Made by a program: the position numbers and the translations under genes. DNA of 64,000 bases from assembly GCF_000166195.2 (NCBI RefSeq), contig NZ_CM001403.1:4358432-4422431 (forward strand), written 5' to 3'. The notes under the pieces are model-generated. The model made no database searches. It was not told the DNA's origin and was given only the letters and a program-made list of their open reading frames with translations. The first letter of the stretch is position 1, and each line of letters starts with the position of its first letter. Origin of the DNA: Mucilaginibacter paludis DSM 18603. Its GTDB lineage: Bacteria > Bacteroidota > Bacteroidia > Sphingobacteriales > Sphingobacteriaceae. Below, one piece after another: positions 26,892-37,619 of this stretch.

Positions 26892-29800
26892 ATGATGTAT
26901 CATTTACTTAAAACAATCAAAATTTACCGGCTGCCAATAATTCCGGTATTATGCATGGCAGGCCATGCATTTGCCGATGGCGGGCAGCATGCAATCATTG
27001 CCAGCAATGTTGGTGAGCCGCGGTTGGCAATTGTTACTAAAATTCAGGAGATAACTGTGACAGGTTCCGTTACCGACGAAGCCGGGATACTTTTACCTGG
27101 AGTAACTATTAAGGTAAAAGGAACCGCGGTTGCTAAAACCACTGACGGAAATGGCAAATTTAAATTAACTGTAACCGATCCAAACAGTATTCTGGTGTTC
27201 AGTTTTATCGGTTACGATGTACAGGAGGTTCCTCTTCGCGGTCTTAGGTTACTAAAAGTGCAACTTAAACCTTCTTCCAAAAGCTTAAACGAAGTAGTAG
27301 TTGTGGGTTACGGCACACAAAGGCGTGCAAGCATCACTGGTGCAATATCCTCTGTAAACGCTGCTACGTTAACTGCATTGCCGGTAGCCAGTATTGACGG
27401 CGCATTGCAGGGCCGCGTGGCAGGTTTAAATGTAACCAGCAACGGTGGCCCGGGTTCATCGCCGGTGGTGTCTATCAGGGGTATCAGTTCAATCAGTTTT
27501 GGCAGTGATCCTCTATATGTTGTTGATGGCTTTCCGTTGGCGGGAGGTTTAAATGGTTTCGATTCAAAAGACGTCGATAACGTACAGGTATTAAAAGACG
27601 CGAGTGCCGCGGCCATTTACGGATCGAGGGCAACAAACGGCGTGATACTGATCTCTACAAAAAAAGGGACAAGGAATGGGAAGATAAGTATCAATTTCGA
27701 TGCCTCGGCAGGTGTTCAAAGCCCGGCAAAATACTATAACTTATTAAACACCAACCAGTACGTTCAATACGCCACCGCGCTTGATGGCACTAACCTGCCG
27801 CCACGTTTGCAGCCTGCTAATTTTAACGCGCCGATTTATGCCGGTGCGGCGCAAACCTACGCGCAAACTAATACCGACTGGCAACACGAATATTTTGTAA
27901 GAAACGCGTTAATAACAACCAATAGTTTTTCGTTAAGTGGCGGCAATGATGTTTCGAGATTTTATTCGGCCATAGGTTATTACAAACAGAATGGTATAGC
28001 CCAGGCGCAAACCTTCGAACGTTTAAACTACCGCATTAATTCAGACCATATAGTTAGTAAATATTTCACCTTCGGCCAGAATCTTTACATCGCCGGGTCA
28101 ACGCAGCATTATGATGCCACTCAGGGCAACCGTACCCCAATTACAAATGTGGTGCGTATGTTGCCTTACATCCCTCTGCATGATCCAACCACGGCCGGAG
28201 GGTTCCAGGGGCCTATCAGTAGTTTTGATGGTTCAGATCCAACCAACCCGGTAGAGGCCGCTTTGATAGGTAATAACCAGATCAATTCAACCAATATATT
28301 CGGTACGGCTTATGTTGATGTTAACATAGTGTCCTGGCTTAGGTTCAGGTCGACTTTTGGCGCAAACTACCTCAGCAATTACACCAGTAATTATACACCT
28401 ATTTACAATGATGGAGGTACATTAAATGCTTCATCGGCCTCTGTAGCTTACCAGCGTCAAAACTATTTCACCAGGCTGGGAACCCAACAGTTAACTTTTG
28501 ACAACACCTTTGGTAATCATCATATTACAGCCCTGGCGGTTTATGAGCAACAAACATTACATTACATCAATCAACTTGAATCGGGCACTCAAAATACCAA
28601 CCAGGTACAAACATTAAACGGCGCGGGTAACATTGCTGCCAATAATACCAATGAGGACAATTTTTTACAATCATTGGTTGGCCGGCTTACCTATGATTAC
28701 CAGGGGAAATACCTCGTTAACGCCTCAATTCGCCGGGATGGTTTGTCGGTATGGGCACCTTCCCATAAATCTGCAAACTTTCCTGCTGTGTCAGTTGGGT
28801 GGAATATTAATAAAGAGAATTTTTTAAAGGATAACCGTTATATTTCTGAATTCAAGTTGAGAGGAGGGTATGGCGTTACCGGGATTAATCCGAGTTCGGT
28901 AGGTAATTATCCCTCTGTATCGCTGGTGCAAATTAACCAGGCCTATTATCCTGTCGGAAACGCAAGTGCATCAGGAAACGCGAACAGCTCGTACACCAAT
29001 GGGTTAACCAATCCTGATTTGAACTGGGAAAGAACCAAACAGGCCAATATCGGCTTAGATTTAGGTATACTTGAAAATAAATTCACCATCGTTGCTGAGT
29101 ATTACCGTAGGCAAACAGATAACCTGATTTTAAATGTGCCAACACCTACAAGTTTCGGCTTTTTAGGAACCGGGGCATTAATAAACATAGGCGCTATGCG
29201 CAATACGGGTTTTGAATTTCAATTAGGTTATCATAAAACCAAGGGCGACTTTAAATACGATGTAACGGGATTAATCAGTGCTGTTAGTAACAAAATAGTA
29301 TCTTTAAATACGCCTAACGCCTCAATCCCCTCGGGCAACGACCCCGACTTTGGTGGTGGCGACGCCTTTACCAATACCGTTGCTGGTCAATCCGTCCAGT
29401 ACTTTTACGGCTGGGTAACTGATGGTATTTTCCAAAACGCAGCTCAGGTGGCCAGTAGCCCCAAACAGGTGGGCGCAGCTCCGGGCGATATTAAATTTAA
29501 AGATATCAGCGGCCCCAATGGCGTACCGGATGGAGTTATTGACAACTATGACCGTACCAACCTGGGTAGTTTTCTGCCAAACTTCACCTATTCTTTAAAC
29601 TATAGCGCGTCATACAAAAATTTTGATGTCGCAATCTTCTTCCAGGGGGTACAAGGAAACAAAGTTTTGAACGCGGAACGCATTATATTAGAAGGAATGC
29701 CGAGGTTATTTAACGCCGGTACAGCTGTATTAAACGCCTGGACACCATCTAACACCAGCACAGATATGCCGCGTGCCATCAATTCAGACCCTAACCGTAA

Positions 29801-30083
29801 CGGCCGTTTGTCTTCACGTTGGATTGAAGACGGATCGTATTTACGTTTGAAAAACGTAATGCTTGGTTACAAATTATCTCCGTCTGTAATCAGTAATATC
29901 CAAAAGGTTGGCGTTAAATCATTGCGTTTATACGTATCATCACAAAACCTGTTTACCATAACTGGCTATAAAGGTTTAGACCCGGAAATCGGATCTAAAA
30001 ACGGGACACTAACAAATGGTGTCGACTTTGGCCAATACCCCACTGCCAGGTCATTCCAGTTTGGTATCCAGGCAGGTTTTTAA
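26892..30083 (+). CDS. SusC-like TonB-dependent receptor
   Basis: 1063 residues, an outer-membrane barrel that imports an oligomer captured by its SusD partner. Signal peptide to about residue 29; carboxypeptidase-like domain (about 55-130); SusC signature SLNEVVVVGYGTQ (131-143); plug with DPLYVVDGFPL and DVDNVQVLKDASAAAIYGSR; barrel to the C-terminal FQFGIQAGF. No STN domain, so it should not signal to an anti-sigma factor. First gene of a run with SusD (24 bp later), two VCBS/ASPIC lipoproteins and a haloperoxidase-like lipoprotein. Confidence 0.96.
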   Translation: MMYHLLKTIKIYRLPIIPVLCMAGHAFADGGQHAIIASNVGEPRLAIVTKIQEITVTGSVTDEAGILLPGVTIKVKGTAVAKTTDGNGKFKLTVTDPNSILVFSFIGYDVQEVPLRGLRLLKVQLKPSSKSLNEVVVVGYGTQRRASITGAISSVNAATLTALPVASIDGALQGRVAGLNVTSNGGPGSSPVVSIRGISSISFGSDPLYVVDGFPLAGGLNGFDSKDVDNVQVLKDASAAAIYGSRATNGVILISTKKGTRNGKISINFDASAGVQSPAKYYNLLNTNQYVQYATALDGTNLPPRLQPANFNAPIYAGAAQTYAQTNTDWQHEYFVRNALITTNSFSLSGGNDVSRFYSAIGYYKQNGIAQAQTFERLNYRINSDHIVSKYFTFGQNLYIAGSTQHYDATQGNRTPITNVVRMLPYIPLHDPTTAGGFQGPISSFDGSDPTNPVEAALIGNNQINSTNIFGTAYVDVNIVSWLRFRSTFGANYLSNYTSNYTPIYNDGGTLNASSASVAYQRQNYFTRLGTQQLTFDNTFGNHHITALAVYEQQTLHYINQLESGTQNTNQVQTLNGAGNIAANNTNEDNFLQSLVGRLTYDYQGKYLVNASIRRDGLSVWAPSHKSANFPAVSVGWNINKENFLKDNRYISEFKLRGGYGVTGINPSSVGNYPSVSLVQINQAYYPVGNASASGNANSSYTNGLTNPDLNWERTKQANIGLDLGILENKFTIVAEYYRRQTDNLILNVPTPTSFGFLGTGALINIGAMRNTGFEFQLGYHKTKGDFKYDVTGLISAVSNKIVSLNTPNASIPSGNDPDFGGGDAFTNTVAGQSVQYFYGWVTDGIFQNAAQVASSPKQVGAAPGDIKFKDISGPNGVPDGVIDNYDRTNLGSFLPNFTYSLNYSASYKNFDVAIFFQGVQGNKVLNAERIILEGMPRLFNAGTAVLNAWTPSNTSTDMPRAINSDPNRNGRLSSRWIEDGSYLRLKNVMLGYKLSPSVISNIQKVGVKSLRLYVSSQNLFTITGYKGLDPEIGSKNGTLTNGVDFGQYPTARSFQFGIQAGF

Positions 30084-30107
30084 AAGTAAAATATTAAACA
30101 GAGCAAC

Positions 30108-31646
30108 ATGAAAAAAAAGATAGTTTTTGCGGGCATAGCAACATTTGCATTTGCCTCCTTAATAACAATATCCTGTAACAAAAGCGCTTTAGATAAAACT
30201 AACCTTAACTCGGTAGCAAGTTCCAGCTATTTTAACACCTCATCGCAGTTAACCGAGGCCACCAACGCGGTGTACTCGGCCTGGCATGCTTCAAACCTGG
30301 TAGCGCGCGAATGGTTTTTTTTACACGACTTGCGTAGTGATGACGTAGCCACCGGCGGCAGCCAGTTAGAGGCACCCCGAAATCAGATATTGATCGGTGT
30401 AGTTGATCCGGCCAACCCGGTAATGAATGCTGTATGGAATTCATTATACGTAGTTATCCACAGGGCCTGTACCGTTACCGATAACGCAGCCAACGTTACC
30501 GATAATAGCGCCCTTGTTAAAAACCGGGTTGGCGAAGCTCTTTTCTTAAGGGGTTGGGCCTATTATGAGTTAGCAAGCCAGTGGGGTAGTGTTCCTATCT
30601 ATACTACCCAGGTGAAATCGCCGGACGACTATCGTTCAAAATCGGCGGTCGCCGCTGTTTTCGCACAGGCTGTAAGTGATCTTACTGCCGCAGCTGCAGC
30701 ATTACCCGGTAAATCCACGACAGACCTCGGGCGTGCAACAGCATCGGCAGCAAACGCCATGCTGGCGCGCGTATTAATGCAAACCGGAGATTATGCAGGT
30801 GCTAAGGCCGCTTTGCTGAAAATACCTACCTCCGGTGTCGACGGTTATTCGCTTACATCCCGGTATCTTGACAATTTTGAAGAGGAAACCGAGTTTAACA
30901 ATGAATCCATTTTCGAAATGATTTATGCCGATAAAGGCGACAATAACTTTAACTGGGGTAGCGGTACAGGTGATGGTGCCGCAGCTGAGCAAACCACCAT
31001 ACGGAACCAGGAGTATAACCCGATAGGCTGGCGTAACCTTATTCCTTCTGACAGGGTATTGAACGAGTTTGAAAGTACCGTAACCGGCGCAGCCAAAACC
31101 GATCCCCGGTATTCATTTACAATTTACCAAACAGGTGATACTTTCAATAATAACACATCAACATTGGTTGATGCCGATCAAAACGGCAATTCATCTACTG
31201 TACATGGGGTTAAAATAAAAACAGGGTGGCGTAAATTTCAATTGATTTATAAAGAAGATAGGGCTACTGCCAGTTTCCATCCCGGCAGCAATAACCAGCG
31301 GATACTTCGCTATGCTGAAGTACTGTTAATGCTGGCTGAGTGTGAAAATGAATTGGGTAATACCGGCCCCGCTGTTGGTTATTTAAACCAGGTAAGGGCA
31401 AGGCCAAGCGTAGCTATGCCGGCTTATCCTACCGCGCAGTTTCCGGTTACAACTAAAGCAGATGTTGTTAAGGCCATTATACATGAAAAAACCGCTGAAA
31501 TGGCTTGCGAAGAGGTACGTAACGTAGATATTTTACGCTGGAGGCGCAAAGGTTATTTCGCTACCGAACCGCTGCCTTATTACAACGCATCGCTTGAGTT
31601 TTTACCGATTCCGCAATCCGAAATTGATAATAATCCTAAGTTATAA
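30108..31646 (+). CDS. SusD/RagB-family nutrient-binding lipoprotein
   Basis: 512 residues; lipoprotein signal with TISC (Cys23). The N-terminal SusD part (LTEATNAVYSAWHASNL), the TPR-rich core (NRVGEALFLRGWAYYELASQWGSVPIY, read in pieces at about 140-165) and the C-terminal RagB block (ILRYAEVLLMLAECENELG; CEEVRNVDILRWRRKGYF; FLPIPQSEIDNNP) are all present. It forms the lid of the SusC channel on the cell surface. The gene is followed by a strong hairpin that partly separates it from the next three genes. Confidence 0.96.
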   Translation: MKKKIVFAGIATFAFASLITISCNKSALDKTNLNSVASSSYFNTSSQLTEATNAVYSAWHASNLVAREWFFLHDLRSDDVATGGSQLEAPRNQILIGVVDPANPVMNAVWNSLYVVIHRACTVTDNAANVTDNSALVKNRVGEALFLRGWAYYELASQWGSVPIYTTQVKSPDDYRSKSAVAAVFAQAVSDLTAAAAALPGKSTTDLGRATASAANAMLARVLMQTGDYAGAKAALLKIPTSGVDGYSLTSRYLDNFEEETEFNNESIFEMIYADKGDNNFNWGSGTGDGAAAEQTTIRNQEYNPIGWRNLIPSDRVLNEFESTVTGAAKTDPRYSFTIYQTGDTFNNNTSTLVDADQNGNSSTVHGVKIKTGWRKFQLIYKEDRATASFHPGSNNQRILRYAEVLLMLAECENELGNTGPAVGYLNQVRARPSVAMPAYPTAQFPVTTKADVVKAIIHEKTAEMACEEVRNVDILRWRRKGYFATEPLPYYNASLEFLPIPQSEIDNNPKL

Positions 31647-31689
31647 TATCAGCAAGTAAATTCTGTGCTGCATTTCAGTACCTTAACGT

Positions 31690-31730
31690 GCAGGTAATAA
31701 ATTACATCAAGTAATTTGTTACCTGCCTTT
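31690..31730 (+). terminator. Hairpin between susD-like and VCBS/ASPIC genes
   Basis: Arms 31690-31705 and 31711-31726 pair over 16 bp with a single G-U pair and a 5-nt loop, followed by CTTTT. It should end or attenuate transcription after the SusCD pair; the start of the next gene is 46 bp on. Confidence 0.75.
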
Positions 31731-31776
31731 TGCTACAATAGCCGCTTGGATATGTAAAGCGCCAATATTAAACCTT

Positions 31777-34700
31777 ATGAAACAAAATTACCTTATCTTA
31801 CTTGGCGTTTTTGTTTACACGCTATCTTCATGCCGCCATGATAAGCCGCTCTTGTTCCAAAAAATATCTTCTTTTCACTCGGGCATTCATTTTAACAACG
31901 TAATTACCGAAAACGATTCCATTAATCCCATCGACAATGCATACATCTACAACGGGGGAGGGGTTGGCGTAGGCGATTTTAATAATGATGGCCTTCCCGA
32001 CCTTTACTTTACAGGTAACATGGTATCCAATAAACTGTATCTGAACAAAGGAGATTTTAAGTTTGAGGATATTACCGAAAAAGCTGGTGTAGGGGGTATG
32101 GGGCGCTGGGGGCGGGGTATTGCGGTGATCGATATCAATAATGACGGTTTACTTGATCTGTATGTTTGCAACTCCTTACTCAAAGACTCGTTAAGCAGGG
32201 CTAACCTTTTATACATTAACACCGGAATTGACAATGACGGCATGCCGCATTTTAAAGAAGAGGCTCATGAGTATGGTTTGGATTTACACGCCCACTCTAC
32301 CATGGCCAGCTTTTTTGATTTTGATAATGATGGTCGGCTGGATATGTACCTTACCGTGAATGAGCCTAATCCTTCTTTCTATGCTAATAATTTCAGGCCG
32401 ATTATTAAGGATGGCAGCAGCCCAAGCACGGGGCGTTTATATAAAAATGTTTGGGATGCCCGGCTCGGCCATCCGGTTTTTAAGGATGTATCGAGGCAGG
32501 CCGGGATATTGATTGAAGGCTACGGCCATGCCGCAAGTATTGTAGATATTAACCGCGACGGCTGGAAAGATATTTATGTAACAAACGATTTCCTCTCGGC
32601 CAATATACTGTATATCAACAATCACGACGGCACCTTTACAGATCGCTCTAAAGAGTATTTCAAACATACCTCGTTTAACGCAATGGGGCAGGATATTGAG
32701 GATATCAATAATGATGGCTTGGCTGATGTATTTGAGCTGGATATGGCTCCGGAAGATAATTATCGGAAAAAAATGATGATGATGCCTACCAGCTACCAGT
32801 CTTTTCAGCTCATTGAGCATTACGGGTATCAGTATCAATATGCGCGTAATACGTTGCAGATAAATCAGGGCCCGCGGGTAGGTCAAAATGATTCTATAGG
32901 CAGCCCGGCATTTAGCGAAATTGGATTTTTAAGCGGAGTAGCACAAACAGACTGGAGCTGGACACCTATGATAGCTGATTTTGATAACAACAGCTACCGC
33001 GATTTAATTGTAACCAACGGCTATCCTAAAGACGTAACCGATCATGATTTTATTACTTTTCGTGATAATCCCTATTCAACAGCATCCAAAAAAAAGCTCA
33101 TAGAGCAACTGCCCGCCGTAAAACTTCATAATTACGGATTTAAAAACAATGGCGACCTCACTTTTAGCAATGTTACGGCAAACTGGGGACTGGATATACC
33201 TACATTTTCAAACGGGGCTGCTTACGCCGATTTGAATAATGATGGCAGTTTAGATTTAATCATCAACAACATCAATGATGAAGCTCTTATCTATAAAAAT
33301 ACCGCCCGTAGCCTCCACAAAGATGCGTCACATTTTCTTCAGATTAAGTTTGCGGGCGATGCCAACAACAAAAATGGAATTGGTGCCTGGGCGGATATTT
33401 ATTACGATCATGGCAAACACCAGGTTTACGAAAACAGCCCCTACCGCGGCTACCTGTCGTCCATACAAAATATAGCCCACTTCGGCCTTGGCAAAACAAC
33501 GCAATTGGACTCGGTGATTATCCGTTGGCCAAACAACAAAAAACAAACATTAACCGGCGTTAAGGCAGATCAGGTATTATCAGCCAATGTGCTGAACGCC
33601 CATGATATCTATTCGTGGGAAAAACCGGTTAAAAATACACAGGGCCTTTTTAGGGAGATAACTAAAGCCGCTGGTGTTCATTACAAGCATCAGGAAGATG
33701 ATTTTGTTGATTTTAACATCCAAAAGTTACTGCCGCATAAGCTGTCCGAATATTCACCCGCGCTTGCCGTTGGCGATGTAGATGGCAACGGTTTAGATGA
33801 TATTGTAGTAGGGGGCTCGTCCAGGTATCCTGCGCAACTATTATTGCAACAGGCCAACGGTAAATTTGTGCAGCGCAACCTGCTGCCTCCGGCAACTACT
33901 AAAACTGGAAATATAACAGATGAGGGCATTTTGTTATTTGATGCGGATGGCGATGGTAAACTTGATTTATATATAGCCAGTGGCGGTTTTGAAAATGAAG
34001 CCGGAAGCTCCGCATACCTGGATAGGCTATACCTGAATGATGGTAAAGGCAACTTTAAACTGGCCGCAGGTGCTTTGCCTCCAAATTTTACCAGCAAGCT
34101 ATGTGTAAGGGCTGTTGACTACAATAAAGACGGCAAGTTGGACCTGTTTATATCAGGGCGCGTGGAGCCCTGGGGCTACCCCAAGCCGGTATCAAGCGCC
34201 ATTTTAAGGAATGATAGCTACAAAGGCCATCTGAAGTTTACCGATGTAACCAACGAAGTGGCACCGGCACTTAAAAATATCGGGTTGGTATGCGATGCCT
34301 TGTTTACCGATTACAACAACGATGGCTGGCCCGACCTGGTCATTGCCGGGGAATGGATGCCGGTAACTTTTCTCAAAAACAACAGAGGCAAATATATCAA
34401 CGAAACGGCTTCGACAGGTTTAAGCAACAAAGTTGGCTGGTGGAATAGTATTATAGCAGGCGATTTCAGGCACACAGGCCGCATGGACTATATTGTAGGA
34501 AATGTAGGGCAGAATACATTATACCAGGTGAGCGATCAATATCCCGCCTATATTACAGCCGGCGATTTTGACAAACGTGGAAGATTAGATGCTTTCCCCT
34601 CCCTGTATTTACCTGGTACGGACGGAAGAAAAAACGAGTACCCTGCTTTTGTAAGGGACGATGCCGTAAAACAACTAATCAGTCTGCGTAAAAAGTTTAC

Positions 34701-35358
34701 TAATTATAAATCTTACGCCACGGCAACTTTACAAGATTTGCTTACGCCTGCGCAGTTGAAAGGTGCAATTCGGTTAAAGGCAAACACACAGCAATCCTGT
34801 TATTTACGTAACGATGGCAACGGCAAGTTTACCATGTTCCCCTTGCCCAAAGAGGCTCAGGTATCGGCGCTTAACGGCATGGCTGTGGATGACTATGATC
34901 ATGATGGTAACCTGGACGTGATGATCAACGGGAACGATTATGGCACGGATGTTTCTATAGGCCGGTACGACGCTCTAAATGGCTTGGTGCTCAAAGGAGA
35001 TGGCAAAGGTAACTTTACACCATTGTCAATACTTAAAAGCGGTATTTATATTCCCGGCAATGGCAAGGCGCTGGTTAAGCTGCATGGTAACAGTGGTAAA
35101 TATCTGTTAGCAGCCAGTCAGCATAACGATGTATTGAAATTGTTTGAATTGAAAAGCAAATCGCGCACGTTTACCCCAGGATCTTCAGACCAGAGTGCGC
35201 TTATCCATTATGCCAACGGGACATCTTTAAAGCAGGAATTTTATTACGGATCATCATTCTTATCACAGTCGGCCAGGTTTATAAACGTAGAAAAAGATGT
35301 ATCTGCAATTACCATCTTCCGCAACGACGGCACCAGCTACGAGGCGAAATTGAAATAA
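31777..35358 (+). CDS. VCBS/FG-GAP repeat lipoprotein with ASPIC/UnbV domain (CRTAC1-like)
   Basis: 1193 residues, lipoprotein signal LSSC (Cys19). At least eleven calcium-binding FG-GAP/VCBS loops of the DxNxDGxxDL type can be read (DFNNDGLPDLYF, DINNDGLLDLYV, DFDNDGRLDMYL, DINRDGWKDIYV, DLNNDGSLDLII, DVDGNGLDDIVV, DADGDGKLDLYI, DYNNDGWPDLVI, DYDHDGNLDVMI), which fold as beta-propellers. An ASPIC/UnbV domain (about 534-600, GIGAWADIYYD...FGLG...VIIRWP) lies between two propeller sets. Role on the surface is unknown; such proteins recur after SusCD in Bacteroidota. The next gene starts 4 bp later. Confidence 0.92.
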   Translation: MKQNYLILLGVFVYTLSSCRHDKPLLFQKISSFHSGIHFNNVITENDSINPIDNAYIYNGGGVGVGDFNNDGLPDLYFTGNMVSNKLYLNKGDFKFEDITEKAGVGGMGRWGRGIAVIDINNDGLLDLYVCNSLLKDSLSRANLLYINTGIDNDGMPHFKEEAHEYGLDLHAHSTMASFFDFDNDGRLDMYLTVNEPNPSFYANNFRPIIKDGSSPSTGRLYKNVWDARLGHPVFKDVSRQAGILIEGYGHAASIVDINRDGWKDIYVTNDFLSANILYINNHDGTFTDRSKEYFKHTSFNAMGQDIEDINNDGLADVFELDMAPEDNYRKKMMMMPTSYQSFQLIEHYGYQYQYARNTLQINQGPRVGQNDSIGSPAFSEIGFLSGVAQTDWSWTPMIADFDNNSYRDLIVTNGYPKDVTDHDFITFRDNPYSTASKKKLIEQLPAVKLHNYGFKNNGDLTFSNVTANWGLDIPTFSNGAAYADLNNDGSLDLIINNINDEALIYKNTARSLHKDASHFLQIKFAGDANNKNGIGAWADIYYDHGKHQVYENSPYRGYLSSIQNIAHFGLGKTTQLDSVIIRWPNNKKQTLTGVKADQVLSANVLNAHDIYSWEKPVKNTQGLFREITKAAGVHYKHQEDDFVDFNIQKLLPHKLSEYSPALAVGDVDGNGLDDIVVGGSSRYPAQLLLQQANGKFVQRNLLPPATTKTGNITDEGILLFDADGDGKLDLYIASGGFENEAGSSAYLDRLYLNDGKGNFKLAAGALPPNFTSKLCVRAVDYNKDGKLDLFISGRVEPWGYPKPVSSAILRNDSYKGHLKFTDVTNEVAPALKNIGLVCDALFTDYNNDGWPDLVIAGEWMPVTFLKNNRGKYINETASTGLSNKVGWWNSIIAGDFRHTGRMDYIVGNVGQNTLYQVSDQYPAYITAGDFDKRGRLDAFPSLYLPGTDGRKNEYPAFVRDDAVKQLISLRKKFTNYKSYATATLQDLLTPAQLKGAIRLKANTQQSCYLRNDGNGKFTMFPLPKEAQVSALNGMAVDDYDHDGNLDVMINGNDYGTDVSIGRYDALNGLVLKGDGKGNFTPLSILKSGIYIPGNGKALVKLHGNSGKYLLAASQHNDVLKLFELKSKSRTFTPGSSDQSALIHYANGTSLKQEFYYGSSFLSQSARFINVEKDVSAITIFRNDGTSYEAKLK

Positions 35359-35362
35359 GCTT

Positions 35363-37582
35363 ATGAGAAGGGAAATTATAGCCACTATATTATTTGTTGT
35401 TGCGTTGCTGTTTGCCGCATGCAGGCACCAAACAGATAGTAACCAGGAAATGGTTGAACTGTTACAATACCAGGACCGCTTTGAAAATAATGCGGCCAAT
35501 ATGTATGCCCCGGCAGCGGTGTTACAGCAACAGGATTCAATAATTGAGCATACGGCACCCGGTATCGTCCTGCTACAGGTTTATATGGACAAGGCTACAA
35601 CCTTGCTGCAACTGGGGCAGGAACAAAAAGCGGTAGCTATTTTAGATAGCCTGAATCATACCTTTATACCTGACTATTTGCAACGCGAAGCACTTATAAA
35701 AGGTTTAGCAATTGCTTGCATGCGTTTAGGCGAGCGTTATAATTGCATCAACAACCACGCTGCCGAAGCCTGTATTTTTCCCATCCGGGGCAAGGGTATC
35801 CATACCGATAAAAATGGATCGGAGAGGGCGATAGCTTTGTACCAGCAGCTGTTGAAAAATAATTCTGACGATTATGAATCGCTGTGGTTGCTCAACATTG
35901 CCTACATGACCGTTGGCGGTTATCCGCAGCAGGTGCCCCCTCGGTACCTGCTAAAAATAGGCGATACCATAGTGCATACCAGCGTTAAACCGTTTACAGA
36001 CGTGGCCATGAATCTGGGTTTAGCGATCAGAAAAATGGGAGGCGGCAGTATTGTTGACGATTTTAATCATGACGGTTATGATGATATCATCACGAGTAGC
36101 AGCAATTTGAAAGAACCGCTCCATTATTTTGTAAATAATAAGAATGGAACTTTTACAGACATAGCACAAAAGGCAGGCTTAAGCCAGTTTACAGGAGGCT
36201 TAAATATCATGCAGACCGACTATAACAACGATGGGCTCAAAGATATTTTTGTGTTACGCGGTGCATGGAAAGGCAAGTTTGGCAAAGAGCCAAACTCGTT
36301 ATTGAGAAACAACGGCGACGGAACCTTTACAGATGTAACCAAGCAGAGCGGACTGCTATCCTTTCATCCTACACAAACAGCAACCTGGGCCGATTTTAAT
36401 AACGACGGGTGGCTTGATGTGTTTATAGGGAATGAAAGTACAGCCAGCGATGTAAATGCCTGTGAATTATTTATCAATAACAAAAACGGAACATTTACCG
36501 AGTCGGCGTTAAGCGCGGGGGCGGCTGTCAAGCTGTTTGTAAAGGGAGTAACATCTGGTGATTATGATAATGACGGGCGCACAGACATCTTTATCTCTAC
36601 TATGAATGGGGATAATATCCTGCTCAAAAACATCACCCAGAAAAATGGTCCGGTAAAGTTTAAAGATGTTACCCGCGAGGCGCAATTGGATACCAGGAAT
36701 TACGGAACCTTTACCACCTGGTTTTGGGATTATGATAATGACGGTTTTCAAGACCTTTTGATTTGCGGCTATGGCAACAATATTCCCATCGCCCGCATTG
36801 CCGGGGCCGAAGCTTTACACCGGTACCAGGGCAGTAACGGCAAACTTATTTTGTACCGTAATTTACACAACGGTACTTTTAAAGATGTATCACAACAGGT
36901 GCAGCTTAATAACGTAAGCTTTGCGATGGGTGCAAACTTTGGCGATATTGATAATGACGGTTTTTTGGATTTTTACCTTGGTACAGGCAATCCGCTGTTT
37001 TCATCATTGATACCCAATAAGCTGTTTAAAAACGAGGCGGGCCAAAAGTTTACAGACATTACCATACCGGCCCGCGTAGGCAGCCTGCAAAAGGGCCACG
37101 GAGTGGCTTTTGCCGATTTAAACAATGACGGCAACGAAGATATATTTATCAACCAGGGGGGAGCTTATCCCGGCGATGCTTATCAAAACGCTTTATTTAT
37201 CAATCCCGGCCAAAATAACGATAACCATTGGGTGAATATTTTGCTGGAAGGGACAACGTCAAATAAACTGGCCATTGGTGCCCGGCTCAAACTGACGTTT
37301 ACTGATAATGGAATAAGGCGAAGCGTTTATAGGATAGTCAATTCCGGTGGCAGCTTTGGCTCTAACCCGTTGTTGCAACATATAGGGATAGGTAAAGCGC
37401 TTCAGATTGATACGCTCACTATTACCTGGCCCGTTACGGGCAAAACACAATACTTTAACAACATCAAAAAGGGTAACAATATCAAAATTAAAGAAGGGGT
37501 GGACAAATTAACTCCGTATCAATTAATCAGGCTTGATTTTGATAAACCCGCAGTGGCCATCTGTAATACAGCTAATAACTAA
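35363..37582 (+). CDS. VCBS/FG-GAP repeat lipoprotein with C-terminal ASPIC/UnbV domain (CRTAC1-like)
   Basis: 739 residues, lipoprotein signal FAAC (Cys20). Residues about 40-190 are helical with a TPR look (LLQVYMDKATTLLQLGQEQKA). Then seven VCBS loops (DFNHDGYDDIIT, DYNNDGLKDIFV, DFNNDGWLDVFI, DYDNDGRTDIFI, DYDNDGFQDLLI, DIDNDGFLDFYL, DLNNDGNEDIFI) and the ASPIC/UnbV domain at about 636-705 (AIGARLKLTF...HIGIGKA...LTITWP). This is the shorter partner of the preceding gene and is clearly in the same operon. Biochemical role unknown. Confidence 0.92.
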   Translation: MRREIIATILFVVALLFAACRHQTDSNQEMVELLQYQDRFENNAANMYAPAAVLQQQDSIIEHTAPGIVLLQVYMDKATTLLQLGQEQKAVAILDSLNHTFIPDYLQREALIKGLAIACMRLGERYNCINNHAAEACIFPIRGKGIHTDKNGSERAIALYQQLLKNNSDDYESLWLLNIAYMTVGGYPQQVPPRYLLKIGDTIVHTSVKPFTDVAMNLGLAIRKMGGGSIVDDFNHDGYDDIITSSSNLKEPLHYFVNNKNGTFTDIAQKAGLSQFTGGLNIMQTDYNNDGLKDIFVLRGAWKGKFGKEPNSLLRNNGDGTFTDVTKQSGLLSFHPTQTATWADFNNDGWLDVFIGNESTASDVNACELFINNKNGTFTESALSAGAAVKLFVKGVTSGDYDNDGRTDIFISTMNGDNILLKNITQKNGPVKFKDVTREAQLDTRNYGTFTTWFWDYDNDGFQDLLICGYGNNIPIARIAGAEALHRYQGSNGKLILYRNLHNGTFKDVSQQVQLNNVSFAMGANFGDIDNDGFLDFYLGTGNPLFSSLIPNKLFKNEAGQKFTDITIPARVGSLQKGHGVAFADLNNDGNEDIFINQGGAYPGDAYQNALFINPGQNNDNHWVNILLEGTTSNKLAIGARLKLTFTDNGIRRSVYRIVNSGGSFGSNPLLQHIGIGKALQIDTLTITWPVTGKTQYFNNIKKGNNIKIKEGVDKLTPYQLIRLDFDKPAVAICNTANN

Positions 37583-37619
37583 TCAACGGTTCTTCAAAAA
37601 AACTAAACCAAATATCAAA

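Noticed and set aside
37533..37619. N-terminal extension of the haloperoxidase-like protein
   Set aside because: It would overlap the preceding gene and bury the lipoprotein signal; the ATG at 37620 is better.
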